This document shows, one piece after another, positions 48,301 through 61,401 of a DNA stretch of 64,000 nt. Every line of letters begins with the position of its first letter. Within the stretch, counting starts at the first letter, position 1. The notes beneath the pieces are model-generated. The model searched no databases, had not been told where the DNA came from, and was given only the letters and a program-made list of their open reading frames with translations. The stretch is from Marchantia polymorpha subsp. ruderalis (Eukaryota > Streptophyta > Marchantiopsida > Marchantiales > Marchantiaceae): assembly GCA_037833965.1 (NCBI GenBank), contig AP031357.1, forward strand, positions 23,208,001 through 23,272,000, read 5' to 3'. Made by a program: the position numbers and the translations under genes.

Positions 48301-49779
48301 ACAAAAAGCTTGGGCTTTGGGGGAAAGTCGTAGTTGATAACGTTGTCGAGAAGGGGTATATCTATACCTCGAGCAGCCACATCCGTCACAAGCAGAAGCA
48401 TAGTCTTCCTGGCTCTAAACTTCGCAATGTGTATGTTCCTAGCCGCTTGGTCCATCGCCCCATAAACTACGGACAAGTTGATTCCTTCGGACTTCAGTAG
48501 CTCGTTTAAAAACTCAACGTGGTGCTTAGTTGAGACGAAGATGATGGTTTGTTGGTCCTGGGGAATCAAGTCTCGGATGAGATAAAGAAGAGCTGCAGGT
48601 TTCTCGTCGTTACGAAGTGTGAAGATTGCAAGCTTCAAATCTGGACTGATCTTTGTTTCTGTGTCCAGTCGAACTAAATGGGGATCTCTAAGACCTGCCT
48701 TGGCAAAATCGGCGAGCATGCGAGGAAGTGTGGCACTGAACAGAAGAGTTTGGCGGGTCTCGCTCATATGGGTGAGGATCTGACGGAGCTGGTCGGCAAA
48801 ACCCATTTCAAACAAACGATCTGCCTCGTCAAACACAGCGTACTCTACTGTTCTCAGTGACATTCCCTCAACCTCCGAGAGGTGATGCATGAGACGACCA
48901 GGGGTCGCAATTATAATATCTGGATTCTTTGAAAGCTCTTCAAACTGAGCTTCCATGCTGTCTCCTCCCACAAGCACCGTAGCTCTTAAATCTGTCAAGA
49001 ACGAATCACCACTCCTACCATCAGAACAAGGCTTCGTCTCAGAACGTGATCAATTTAACGACAGAGACGTCTATTAAAACAGAATCTCTCACTAAAACTA
49101 CACAAACGGTACTTATAATGACGCTGTAATCCCCTTAATTACCCTCAGACTTCCTTGTCCCAATGAAAGAGATTCAAGAGAAGGAAGCAAAATCGAAGCC
49201 AAAGCGATGACCCAGCTGCACCATAGTTTCAAGTCTCGTTCGGTCCAATTCAAGCACATATCTCTACTTCTTAGATGGCACATTGAGGTGCGAAAGGGTG
49301 CTAACGAACCACAGAGAACTGATTCCACGATCCTGAAAACGACTCCAGGTATTTCAGACTCTGGACCGACACAATTTCCACAATCCAAACTCCACATTCT
49401 AGAATGGTTTACCTGTATAACACCCCAGCTCTTTACAAAATTTGAAGGTCTGAAGAGCCAGCTCTCGAGTAGGGGATAAAATTATGGCACGAGCACCAGC
49501 CTTCGTAGAGTGGGCCTTCAGCTTCTCCAGCATGGGAACCAAGAATGCGGCGGTTTTCCCTGATCCCGTCCTCGCCATGGCAACCACATCGTGTCCGGCC
49601 ATCACCAGGGGTAATGTCTTGCGCTGGATAGGAGTCGGAACCTGGTAGCCTTTCTTCTTCACGGCTCTGTACACTGGGAGACTGAGTCCGAGGGACTCAA
49701 AACCCCCAGACTTGTTCACCTTCGCCTTCTTCTTTTCCCTCATGATTGCGATGCGCGCTTCTACGGCACGAATTGGCAA
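45360..49779 (-). CDS. RH29: DEAD-box ATP-dependent RNA helicase RH29 (DDX54/DBP10 type)
   Basis: Eleven exons keep one frame for 806 residues: 49413-49779, 47833-48991, 47629-47686, 47366-47482, 47178-47244, 46830-46897, 46567-46622, 46388-46469, 46124-46180, 45849-45969 and 45360-45628. The Q motif (GFESLGL...PTPIQ) is at residues 26-51, ARTGSGKT at 69-76, PTREL at 103-107, DEAD at 177-180, SAT at 208-210, and [10 protein letters not shown] in the second RecA-like domain. The C-terminal half carries DBP10-family features ([15 protein letters not shown] region, [29 protein letters not shown]) and a basic Gly/Lys-rich tail. The family acts in 60S ribosomal subunit assembly in the nucleolus. 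Length agrees with about 845 aa in Arabidopsis. A second ATG at 49743 is an alternative start. Confidence 0.96.
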
Positions 49780-49992
49780 CTGGCAAGACGTATCACCTCT
49801 CCTGGTGTAATGTATAGAGCGGTCCTCCGGCAGCTAAAACCTTTCCGGTCCCGAAAATCCTAATCCCGCAGTTTGAGACCTAAACACTACAGCTCTTCCC
49901 GAACGCCAAGCGCCGAAGATAAATTCGTCAAATCGATTATCCAATCCAAATCGCCTCACCTTCCGAGACACTGGAACCTGAGCAAGCAGATT

Positions 49993-50592
49993 TCATGTAC
50001 CACACATGAGTCCCACAATACGCCGAGACCACACCACCATCCGACAGATCACTTCCTTCCTAGCTCGTCGCCGAAGCAGTGAGTCGACAGTGACAAAGAG
50101 AACGAGGTATAAAATGCGGAAACACCAAGTTCGACATCGATCGATCACAGACTGTTTCAGAGGGTGCACGACTCGGGGAGTTCCTAAACCCCGTGCTAAC
50201 CCCCGGCCCCTCGTCCCACTTACTTCTCCAGTTCTGGAGATCTGTTCGTTGCCTTTTTCCCATGGTAGCAAGGGAAGGCAACCAACCCTAAAGCCTGAAC
50301 CGTCCAGTTCAAAGCTCGGTTGCGACTCCAGCTTGCGAACCTGGTGTCCCCACGATGTGAACTCCGCGTCAAACAGTGCCACCGGGGATGTGACCGGTAA
50401 CCCGCTTGTTAACGCAGATTCCGTCGTTCCACTCGCGTGTGGGCAGGAGAATCTCTTGTATGTTTCGGTGGTTTTGAAATGGGCTTCGTCGTCTCCATAG
50501 CGACTGAGAAGTTTTTCCTCAAGCCCGGAGATTCGGAAATATTTTCCTCGCCCTCGTTTCCACTTGCTCAGCCCGCTGACGTTTCCGGTCAT
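49993..50592 (-). CDS. Candidate hypothetical protein, 199 aa
   Basis: A single open frame runs from an ATG at 50592 to a stop at 49993. The N-terminus is basic, and near residues 155-170 a hydrophobic run (CFRILYLVLFVTVDSLL) is followed by an Arg-rich run, as in a tail-anchored membrane protein. A 164-codon frame is also open on the other strand, no family is recognised, and part of the interval may be RH29 promoter. It may not be a gene. Confidence 0.25.
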   Translation of the reverse strand: MTGNVSGLSKWKRGRGKYFRISGLEEKLLSRYGDDEAHFKTTETYKRFSCPHASGTTESALTSGLPVTSPVALFDAEFTSWGHQVRKLESQPSFELDGSGFRVGCLPLLPWEKGNEQISRTGEVSGTRGRGLARGLGTPRVVHPLKQSVIDRCRTWCFRILYLVLFVTVDSLLRRRARKEVICRMVVWSRRIVGLMCGT

Positions 50593-52104
50593 GTTCTCGT
50601 GCTTACAGGTGATCTACTCGGTTGGCACGGGAAGGAACTGGAAAAACAAAAATGATAGCCGTGATAAGAGTGCAAGGAAGTCCACAGTTGGTGGCATGCC
50701 CCCCACCCGAGCTACGGAGTGACGGGCTGCTCAAACTCACGAAAGCAGACCGAAAACGGACAGCGATGGCATTTTCAATCACTATCTTGGATCGCAATCG
50801 TGGTCTCCTTCCTTCAACTATACATTCCTGATCACCTGTGAGATCGAGATACTGTAATAACATCTCTGGCAATCTGCGCTATCCTCTAGTATATTTAAGA
50901 AGGAAAGCGAGACATAAAGCAATAACCATACCTCAAACAATAACCAATACCATACTTTAACGCATCTCACACCGAAAAATTAGTTATACATAACACACAC
51001 CAAAGAAGGATGTCTCCTATGTACTCTCGACAACCATGGAATACAGGGGGTGACATTGCAGCTATAAGTAATGTATGAATTATTCGGTTGAGTACGTTCT
51101 TCAATAAATTTCAAAAATACTCACATTCATGGATGCGTTGTTCAGTATATTTGAAGAAATACTCACATTCATGCTTTACAGAGTTCACACTGGTTTCAAT
51201 ACACATCACTTTTTACTGTATATTGTATGGGTTCTCTAGTTTAGATTGGACACCCAATCCACATACATGTATTGAATTTGATACTATGTATGAAGCCTTG
51301 AAATTTCAACTATCCTTAAAACATCCAAGAAGCAAACTACATTAGATTTTTTCATTTCATACAAAAAAATTACATGTTATCAACCAAAATGCAAAGTGCA
51401 TTGATAAGAAAAGCTAACATGAGTTGTTAATAGAACATTAATTTTAATGGTTGTTAGGTTCACATACAGTTAGCATCACAACACAAATCATTTTCACCTT
51501 AAATATCACAATACACAGATAATCATATAAATATATAAGTAATATATTTTCAAAACGTACACATTTACATTGCGCTCATCGCCATAATATAACAAAACAT
51601 ATTATTGTCAAATCAGTCTCATTTTTTGTTTCAATTATATATGGTATTGCACTAAATAATTTCCATCATAGCTGCAAATTCTAAGTTTCAGTTTCAGAAA
51701 CTCAACCCTAATGAATTTTAAATCTAAATTATTAAGACGGACAGCGGTATTGATAGATGTTAGGGCTTCCAAACCTAGATTTAGATAAATCTGGGGCTTG
51801 GAAGCCCTGATTAAAATTGAGGCTTTGGGTATTTGAGTGTTTGAAATTGAAACTTTGGCTCTGAGATTATAATGAAGAGTATTAAGTAAAGAGATTTTAA
51901 TTAATTGAAGCATTAAGTGGAAATTGTTTCATTGTAGTTACCTCACTTACACTATAGTGATTAAAAATGTGGTTTTGGGGCTGTTTTGAGAGGATTAAAA
52001 AATAACTGTTCCGCACTTGTGTTGGTGTATGAAATCCATGTATTTTGATGTGAGATTATGTAAGTTGTGATATGAAATGTAATTTCACCAACAATCTAAG
52101 CAAC

Positions 52105-52234
52105 AAAAAAATCTCAATGACATCTCAAACCTTATTACTATGCTATCAATATACACACATAAACACTAGCAACAAATAATATATACACTAGCTTATCAAA
52201 ATAAGAAGGTTTGAGATGTCATTGAGATTTTTTT
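52105..52234. repeat. Long inverted repeat, 29-nt perfect arms
   Basis: The arms 52105-52133 and 52206-52234 are exact reverse complements (core ATCTCAATGACATCTCAAAC) separated by 72 nt of AT-rich spacer, with partial pairing continuing into the spacer. The size and shape fit a small foldback element or a small-RNA precursor. No target-site duplication is evident. Confidence 0.92.
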
Positions 52235-54168
52235 AATTGAGTTTAAATCTTACTGATTAAAACTTATCACTCGTAGCTTTTACAAGCCCTGTAATATCCA
52301 AGATAACAGCCAAATTAAAGTTAAAGAATACATGGATTTATACCAAGAAATCTCCCAATCATAAATCCGTTATCAACATTGGCTTTTGAAATAATTTTAC
52401 TTATGAAAATTATATCGGATTTCTACACATCAGTATATATATTTGATCATTTTGGTAAGTTACTTGTTTTCGAATCAAAAAATTGTAGAAATTTCATTTA
52501 TGAAAATTTTAGAATATCATGAGAGTCATACTTACACTTCACAGGTGAATCATTCATGAATTGATTATTATTTCATTCTTGATTTAGACTGACAAAATGT
52601 TTTACAATAGTTTAAATATGACCATTAATTGCCAATTATCTTTTGCTAATCATGTTACACTCCTTTGGTCTACATTGATTCCATCTTATAGACTATTGAC
52701 GTATGTTAAATTTCTTGTCCTCCAGAACGTGAATGTTAGATGATATTTAGCATTTGTCACGATTCAACGTGACAGGGTTTCTCTTCTACATGTTATACTT
52801 AACAAATTGATTGTGTATGTTTCTCAGTACTGTAAAATTTCCTTTCTAACATGTGGCATGTGTTGATTTGACGTCTTTGGTTAGAAACAAGTGGTCATCT
52901 TTCAAACTCTGGTAATTAGTCTCAATTACGTAACCAAGTCGTTGAGCGAATCATGACAAAATATAAATTCCCCTCGATACTTCATAAGGACGTTACTCCC
53001 TAACATGGGATAAGTTCTTGCTCCAACCAAGACACACTTGCGCTAAGTTGTGAGAGCCTGTATCCACTCATTCCACTTCACATTCATTAAACTTCGTAGT
53101 TTCTTCATTATCCTCGAATGTAAAAGCTCTGCGCAACACATTTATCGAGCAAAGATATTAATTGTGATTGCTTTGGCCTTTCGTGCGATGTTAAGTTTCG
53201 TTCCGTGCGAGTCGCAGGATTGGGAATCAGATCCTCTTTGACATAGCTGTAAAACGTTATGCCCGTAATTGTGCACAATTGAGATCTTCAGCGGGAAGGT
53301 GTGTAGAGGTCCTTCACTGTCTCTTCTTCTCATACTTTTGTGCCGTGAATAGCACGTCTTCCTGCACATTCGTTGCCAAGTACAAAGAGAAGGGGCCAAA
53401 CAGATATTGAAAACGATGGAAATAACCATCAAGACGTACATTCCTTCCCAAGTTGCGGTGTACCTTGTGCTATCGTCTGCTATTATACGGAAATGGTCAC
53501 AACTAAGATTCTCACCTCATGGCAAATGTCCCACCTTCGCAGCGGTCATCTCTGTGAGAGGTCACAGACGATAGAGCGTCCAAGACACTAACAGGAAACT
53601 ATTCTTCCTTTACTGCGTATCATATCAACGAAGAAAGGTACAGACTTCGCATGTTCGCAGCACGAGGGATGTTTGAGTGAGGAGATGAACTAGAAAAGAA
53701 ACATTTCAGGTATAGAAGAAGACATTTAGGTGGTGAAGAGTTCATCTTTGTGAAACAAGCTGGGAACGAACAGATAATCTGCTAAGGTTGATGTTGCATC
53801 AGCCCTGTCACGAGTATCTTTCCAAACTTCTTCACTTCCATCCACCAACTTCAGAACCAACCTCAAGTTGAATTCCGGGGGTGAGAAACTTATGTGTAAT
53901 GATGACGAATTCTCACATGTTCTCAGGCATACGATAACTTCATTCAGGATGCAAAGACCAACATGGCTGAACTTAGCTTTTATACACATGAGAAAACTGG
54001 TTCTCCACATCGTACTAACTACTTAGTACACCACAATCATACCATGACACCTTTGATATACACATATCATGAGCTTCCTCTGTAATGGTACAAGTTGAAG
54101 TTCTACATAATCAGAGAGTTATGTAAAATAATTCTACAATTTTCACCAATTGTCTGGCAACTCCCTAT

Positions 54169-57100
54169 TTATCTTGGGCCTGCGGGAGCGGATTGTGCTC
54201 CTGGCCTCGAATATTTCTCCCTCATGGCCTTTGACTGAGCGAGCATCTCATCGTAGTTCTGCAAAAAACAAGCACGTGTTTCAGCTTCACTGTACATACA
54301 TTTATTTTCTAGAAGAGGTGAAGTTTACTGAATGTCGCAAATATATACGCCTGGAAGTTATCGGCATAATGCCTGATTATCAAGATCGGGACTTAGGTCA
54401 CTTCTAAATCAAGATGAGCACGATGGGCAATCACCATACGACATGACACTGTCGTATAGAAAACTAGAAAGCTAAACCTTGGGCCAGAAACTTAGATGCT
54501 TGCTCCTCCTATGACAGGAACAGAGAGGCATATACTGCGAACTTGCTCGGCTGGTGCAGCAAGCCACCAGCCGAGCAAAATACCTGAAATCAAGTGAAAA
54601 AGTATTTTCTAGGACCTTGGATCTAGAAGGTATTTGAGACAATGAGTAACCCTTCCTGACCGACGCTTGAAAACTTAGAACTCGCTTCACCACTTGGAAA
54701 ACCCACAGAGATGTGAATTTCGTCGAGAACCGTTAACTCTAGTCTTCTCCATAATCCTCCCTGGTCATCCCTCACTTTTACTTCCTCATCCTCTATGATA
54801 GCACAACTCACTAGTGAGTTGTCACAGGAGTTTTGATCTTCAAGCTAAGACAAAAACTTGAGAGTACAGTTTGACAAGTATCATACCTTCCTCTCCATCG
54901 CGACTCCTCTGCTTTCAATAACCTTATCTGCGAGACCATATTCGATGGCTTCCTGCGCCCTGAAATACTTGGGCCTCTTGATGTCGTTCGCAATTTCCTC
55001 ACGACTCTTACCGGTTCCCTGTGCCAATAGGTCTACGTAGTAATCTGTATTGGCATCAAGCTCCTTTGCCTGGATACAAAGCGCAATGATTCACGGGAGC
55101 TATACTTTAGATCCGCCACACCAGGAAATAAGTAAGAATTGAAAACTGAACACAGGTGTACATAATTTCCCCTCAGAGGGTGACCCATGGCGATATTAAC
55201 CTTTTCCATTCATTTCTTCAAAACCCTCCTCGACTGACAGTTCAGTATAATACTAACGGGAGACTGTATTGATAAGAGGTTGAGAACGGTGGGGAAGACT
55301 ACGGCGCTTGAGAGGTATTTACCTTAATCCACATGTCGATAGCTGGACCTTGAGATTGGTTCACCTTCGGTGAGTACAACTTGGCTGCACAGGAAAGACT
55401 CACACAATGAGGAAGAAGCATATCAAAGAGCACAAACGCTATGTAAAGCCCGCCCGTTGTAAGGCACGACGTTAACTCCTCATAAATCGGAGAACATAAG
55501 AAAAAGCTTTTGAGGGCATTGAAAAGTATGAGAAATCCATTGAGAAAAGTCCACAGGAACAGTAAGGAGAGATACTTACTAACAGAGTTAGGCTGAACGG
55601 CACGATACCCCTTCTCACCAATAGACAACAACATTGCTGCTTGTCCAAAAGCTTGTCCACAGTTGACGGTGTACACCTTAGATTTTACATACTGCATGCA
55701 ACAGAAACGGCACAAAACTCATTTAATCCACTTTAAGATGAAAACATCATTAGGGGGCACGAGGAGGTCTTACTTATCTGCAAGTGATTACGTACAAGTT
55801 TAGGACTGTAATTACTTGAACTATTTGAGAATCGATGTCCATCACAATCCTTCCTAGGGAAGCTAATATGGAACTCAAACTATGTTGCGAGGCGGAGACT
55901 TGAAGAATCCAGTTAGTTAAAATATCTGACTTACCGCAATTGTATCGGCAATACAATAAGCTTCGGTTTCGAAACCAATACTCTCACGCTTCTCGTTCTG
56001 TATCACCATCACACGTAGAAACAGGTGAGCATATCACCTTTGCTGGACAAAATGACGCTCATACCATGCTCCAAAACGATCCCGTAACTTGGAAGAAATG
56101 AGGTGCCTCTGGTTTTCTACTTGGAAGATACCTGTGTGCCTGATGAATTAATGTAGAAATAGATAGGCTTTTGAGGATTGTCGTAGTCCAACCACAATAA
56201 CTCAGCTACTATGAGTTCAGTAACGGCAGGTACAATCTGCAATCAACAAGTACCAATGAGACCCAGAACGCTAGAAATTAAACGCTTGCCATCAAACTAC
56301 AGCTGACGCACCCACCAACAACCTATAATTTGAGAGGTGAACAATTCAAGAATGGCGATTACTTGACAATGGCGCAGCAAAGAACTACTTCCGAAATTTG
56401 ATATTTCAACTTTATTCTAGATAAACAAATTGGATTGTCTTGACACCGTTCCTACTAAAATGAAAACATACCGGCATTCCCAAATAGCAGATTCGGGAGT
56501 CTAACAAAAGCGAGGGAAGATCTGGTGGAGCAGTTTTAGGCCTTCCGAAACCACCCCCACCACCACCACGGTACATGCTGACGCTCATGCTCAATCGAGA
56601 TGGTGCGTTATCCAAGTCAGAGATATTCCACATGCCGGTGCCTTCTTTGTAATGTCTAGCAGATGCAATAGTCTCCTGCAGCACAATTCACCTGTCAGAA
56701 GCTAGATGACGGATCTTCTAAGAAAGGACGGATCGTAGACAGAAATACCTCAACTTTGGCTTGTATCTACCGTGAACTTTGCTATAGACGATCTGCATCG
56801 GCACATAATGATACAAGCAGGTTGAACGAACCATAAGGCAAGTGAATAACATCACATGAGGCTTTCGTGGATGGACAAACCTCAGTAACTTTTTCAGACT
56901 GTCTCTTCATGGGACTATCTTCGGTCATGAACATATCCATCTGAGTTGGATTCAGCCCGTAAAGATTGGTCGGAAAATTCTTAAAGTTTTCCATAACTGC
57001 AAAATGACGCAATTTGCTCAGGCTCGAACCAGTAACTTTAAGTAATCAATCGAAACAGAGCGAGAAAGTTACGAGGGTTACAAAGCAAGCGCCTGTCTAT

Positions 57101-58004
57101 CACATGATTTTGGAGCAACTTGAACTCCTTATCATAGCTGTTTAAAACTTGCACGCTTCTAGAGCTGGAAAGGGGTGTTTCATTTCCAGCGCGTCAGGAC
57201 AGTCCTTGTGCGATGAGACACTGTCTGAATTATGCAGGCTCATGATGTTCACGACATCCGGAACTGTAAAGCGGGAACAAATGAGCTAGTACCCACGAAA
57301 ACAATTTCCATTATTCATGGGAGAATTGAAGTAACAGCTCTAAACACCAACCATATTTGTCACAATTCTAGAGAGGAGCGATGAAACAGAGCAATTTTCG
57401 CCGTTTGAACGTAATTTGACTGGAAAAGAGAATATCAGAGGACACACTGCATCAAGCAGATTCTTTCAGGGTCTTCTCAGGCGGGACGACGGGAAATACA
57501 AAATTCAGAAGTCCACTACAAAGCACCTATCCGGACTAAGTACATGAAAAATAAAAATAAAACTCTCGCCTCTATCTACTCCAAACAGCTACCACCCCAT
57601 AAACAGGAGTGTTAACAGCAGTTATCCAGAAGTGAGATGCGGATTGCAGAAAGCTCACAATCAGTAAACCATTCAAAGAAACGAGGACTCGCAAAGCAAA
57701 TTCAGAACGGACCTCCTTCCTTCAAATTCTGCTCCCGAAACTGCTTTGGGATCCGGTCGAGAGATGCTCGCACACCAAGCGCTTTCTGCACGCCATTAGT
57801 ACTCCGTCCAGAGGACCCCGCCACAGCGGCGACCCGCTTCTCTCCACAAACCGAAGCTCCAATGAACCCTAAGCGACTACCCTCTCCGGCAACAAAACCA
57901 CTTCTAAATCCCTGCTTCCTCCCGAATCCCTGCGCTCCAGCATCCAATCCTGTCACCGCTGGACTACCTAGCGCCAGCGCCATCTCGACGGCCCTCCTAT
58001 TCAA
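54169..58004 (-). CDS. CLPR1: Plastid Clp protease non-catalytic subunit ClpR1
   Basis: Nine exons keep one frame: 57713-58004, 56881-56996, 56472-56675, 56132-56236, 55935-55997, 55580-55691, 55323-55384, 54887-55069 and 54169-54258. The product is 408 residues, or 401 from the ATG at 57983, which gives the more typical transit peptide (MALALGSPAVTG...). Arabidopsis ClpR1 has 387. Diagnostic stretches are RASLDRIPKQF, TQMDMFMTEDSPMKRQSE, TAPPDLPSLLLDSRICYLG and KGYRAVQPNS. Where ClpP has the nucleophilic Ser this protein has Gly (residue 276, CGQAFGQAAML), and where ClpP has the His it has Tyr (residue 301, KLYSP), so it is catalytically dead as expected for ClpR. It would sit in the heptameric R-ring of the stromal Clp core. 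Confidence 0.95.
54543..54578. repeat. Hairpin in the last CLPR1 intron
   Basis: TTGCTCGGCTGGTG and its exact complement enclose an 8-nt loop (CAGCAAGC). It lies in the intron between exons 8 and 9. Confidence 0.92.
54803..54822. repeat. Perfect 20-bp palindrome in the last CLPR1 intron
   Basis: ACAACTCACTAGTGAGTTGT is its own reverse complement. It is 65 bp downstream of the exon 8 donor site in the direction of transcription. Confidence 0.92.
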
Positions 58005-61000
58005 CTCCTCGAGCTCCTCCGCGCGTCCGACAACCCAATTTCAAGAGCGCCTTAGAGCACCAATGCCCGAATCGAGTCCTCACTGCCCTCGTCTGCGAGC
58101 TTGCGTCCGTCCGTCGTCGCACTTCAGAATGCTGCGCTGCGCTCTCGTGGGCGTCTATGGCGCTGCCGACGACGGTGTCGGGGATAACGCTAAAGCTTTA
58201 TCTCTGTGCTCCGTATTCGGACTCGACGTTAGCGTGCGTGTCCTGCTTTCGCCTCGGCCTCGGCTACTCGCTCTCCGCTCCTCCTCTCCCTTCCACTCCT
58301 CTCGCCATGATCTTTTGCAATTGTGCAACTCACTCTTTCTTCTTCCAAATCGCCGCGCCTAAACTAAATCATTCTCACTTGTCGCTTGTGCCTTGATCCC
58401 TAATTTCGTGGTTCACATCACGCCCGTGCCGAGGAATAAATCAATCTCTCTCTGTCTCTCTCTCTCTCCAGTCTTCCTCAACAGATTCACTATCGTGGAT
58501 ACTGATATTATGTGATGGTTTACGAGTGACATCCTATAAAATGTTCCTTTAACCTTTAGATTTCCGCCATGGTCTAAAATTTGAAGAAAAGTTGAGTTTC
58601 CAGGAAATCCTATATCAATCATCGATCAACCAACGAATAAATTTATGCAAAAATTATCATGATAAGTAGAGTTTCGTATGTAATGTGGGGGATTGGTCTA
58701 AGTTAAAACAGTGTAAAATGATTATGAACTTACTCTGGTTTGTTCATCATCGTCATAGTCCGTTGGTTCTTGGACTAATTGTAATCTCGTATCCGTCGCT
58801 AAGTTTAGAGATACTTTAGGCTCAGTACCAATCTTGAAAATATTGTGTTGGTGTAATTCTCCTACACATGGCTTAAAGTTATTTCTGAGAAAAACCTGGT
58901 GTGATAGATCATGCCGACGGTAGGTTTCCATGCAGAGTAGAAATTTCAAAGTTTACATGCTTAGGCGTGATCAATCATGCATATGTGGATCACACCATAC
59001 ATTTTCTCACATCAAATATCATCAGAATAATTTTTTCCAAGCTTACACAATTATAATCGGCTTATAACCATGAAAACAGGATTTATTATCGTATTTTCAA
59101 TTCACTTTTAACTTTTGAAACCTCAAAGTATCAATGTTATATTTCGCATGAAAAACAAACCTCATTCGAACACTAGCCATAATATTTCTAACGTTGTTGT
59201 TTGCCTACAAAGCATATGTATCGTGAATAACTTCAATTGCGGTATGGGATTAATTTTATCATCTGCTCATGTAAATAAGTGTAAGACTTCGATTTAATTT
59301 AAGTATGCGATAGATAGACTAATTTCTTGCTATTTATCAATTAATTTAAATAGCGTGAAAATAATGCTAAAGATGCTTGTTAGCAAAAATCAAAATTGGC
59401 CGAACATGGTAGCTTGATATCTTGATACTCCAATACACATTCTAGATGTTTCATTTACAATTTCTATGCATTTATCTACATAGGTCTTTACCATTACAAA
59501 ATAAAGAGTTCATGCCAATTCAATTGACATATCATTTATTACTACATGAGACCTCATAAAAAGAAACAAAATTATATTTATAGAGCTGTTTTGTATATTG
59601 CTTTGACCATGTCAGCCTCTATATTCCATTTCTGGGCACAAACACACAAAGCCTCTAACGTGAAATGAAATCATAGCTAGAATTAAAAAAAACAGTAATA
59701 AGGCATTAAATTCTGCTATGCATAGTCTCCCACACGCACACCACAATTCCGCACTCCACATAAGGAAATTCTTACTGTCAAAATACAGAGTGCTAATATA
59801 TTAAAATGAGATTATATATTCGGTACCATACATTCATAATCTTCCAATTTATTGGAGATTATAAATATGAAATAGTTCACTCAAAACCCTACAAAAATTA
59901 ATGCATTGATTTCCATGTACACATTTTATTAAGATTTCCTTTAGACATTATAGGAACCTACTTAAAATAAAATGAAATAACCAAGTATACTCACTCTCAA
60001 CGTATATATCGTGTCACCAATGTGTGAGTATCAAAGTTTTATGTAAAAGCATAAAGGAAAAACCTCGAAACCTAATCTTGCTCTAACCAAGATCACTCTT
60101 TTGTTAATAGAAACACATATCATATAGATGTCTTCCACCAAAAACAGGCCCATCTCTCCCTTCACTGCCATTATCAAGGGCGGCGAAGATTGGTTGCATT
60201 TGAAAATTGGCCAGGTTCATAGTTTTGTTTCTTGTATGATGTAGTGTTCCTCTCGACGATCACTGCTTTCAACATGTCAACTTACAATTTATACTAGAGT
60301 CAGGACCGTGCCGCAAAGGGAGATCGTATCATATGACCATAATGCGATTAAGTCAAAAGTGGTTAATTCCAGGCTAGTCTTGTAGAAGATGTTCCAGCCA
60401 GAACTTAGATTGAAGTACCCGGCTGAGACTGACGTCGATCGGGATAGATAATAAATCTTTTGAATTGTTCAATGTGAGAAGCAACACTATTGTTGAGATC
60501 GGATTAGGAACTTGTTCTGTCACTTAAAAGTACACCTCTGCAGAATTTTCTTCAAACGGATGTAGTTGAAGGTTCAGGAGAGAGTAAAATATGGCAAGGT
60601 TTGCAACCATCATCTTTACAAACAGATCGGTAAGCTTTCTGCTCTATTGAAAAGGTATGTGTTATCTCGTGCAATGTCATAACATAAGATCATCGTGCTT
60701 ACATCACATTAAATGGTGTACACAGGACATGTCACACACTGACAAGCTCGAAGGGAGTATACAAATAAAAATATCATCGACAGACGAACCAACAACCAGT
60801 CATGGAGTGAAGAACAGACGAGAAAGGAAGAAAAATATGAGAACATTCAGAACTGCAGGATGCTAACACTCAAGAATATATTAGCCGAAGTCCTCTTCTC
60901 CAATGAAATCCATGAAGGTCACCTTCGTTCCGCACAGTTAGTGTGCTTACTAGATGCCACCTCAGGCGTTAATTTCTGTGGGTTATACACAAATCACTTT

Positions 61001-61401
61001 TCTCAGAAGTTTTCAACATAACATTAACCAGGAGATGGTCAAGACTATAACACAGTGACCAGTTACTCGACTTCAAAATCTTTTTCTTCTGGACGTTCAG
61101 TCGGGTATGATGACTAACCAGGTGAAAAGAATGAAATGTGGCACTATGTTTAAACATGTCGCTCTGCTGCTTTTTATAAATTTTATTTGAAGGCTTCCAT
61201 CTCATGTTTAAAGCTTCACTACCTGCTTTTTGATGGACCACCTAATCACCTTCGAGAGAGGAGCTCTTGGACAAAACTTTCAAATGATTCTCACTAACAT
61301 GCAAGTAAGGGCTGTATAGGGATTGCCTCTCTCTTTCTTCAGAGCCTCCCAATCAAGTATGGCCCAAAGGGGCACAACCATGCCACTGCAAAAAATGAAC
61401 A
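58005..61401. other. CLPR1 upstream region and AT-rich spacer
   Basis: 58.0-58.5 kb is the CLPR1 promoter side and contains a CT microsatellite at about 58443-58470 (GA on the gene's strand). The plus-strand open frame here only mirrors CLPR1 exon 1. From 58.6 to 60.2 kb the DNA is AT-rich and gene-free. 60.6-61.4 kb has short frames without motifs and probably includes the 3' untranslated region of the next gene. Confidence 0.45.

Larger units (their letters stand above)
49780..54168. other. Intergenic between RH29 and CLPR1
   Basis: 49.8-50.9 kb is of moderate GC and includes the RH29 promoter side and a candidate frame listed separately. 50.9-53.0 kb is AT-rich and gene-free, with one long inverted repeat. 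53.0-54.1 kb returns to moderate composition with short frames only (53726-54010 minus, 94 codons, no motif). Confidence 0.45.

Noticed and set aside
57637..58362. 241-codon plus-strand open frame
   Set aside because: It lies antisense to CLPR1 exon 1 and its GC-rich leader. The minus-strand frame has clear ClpR1 homology, so this is a mirror frame.
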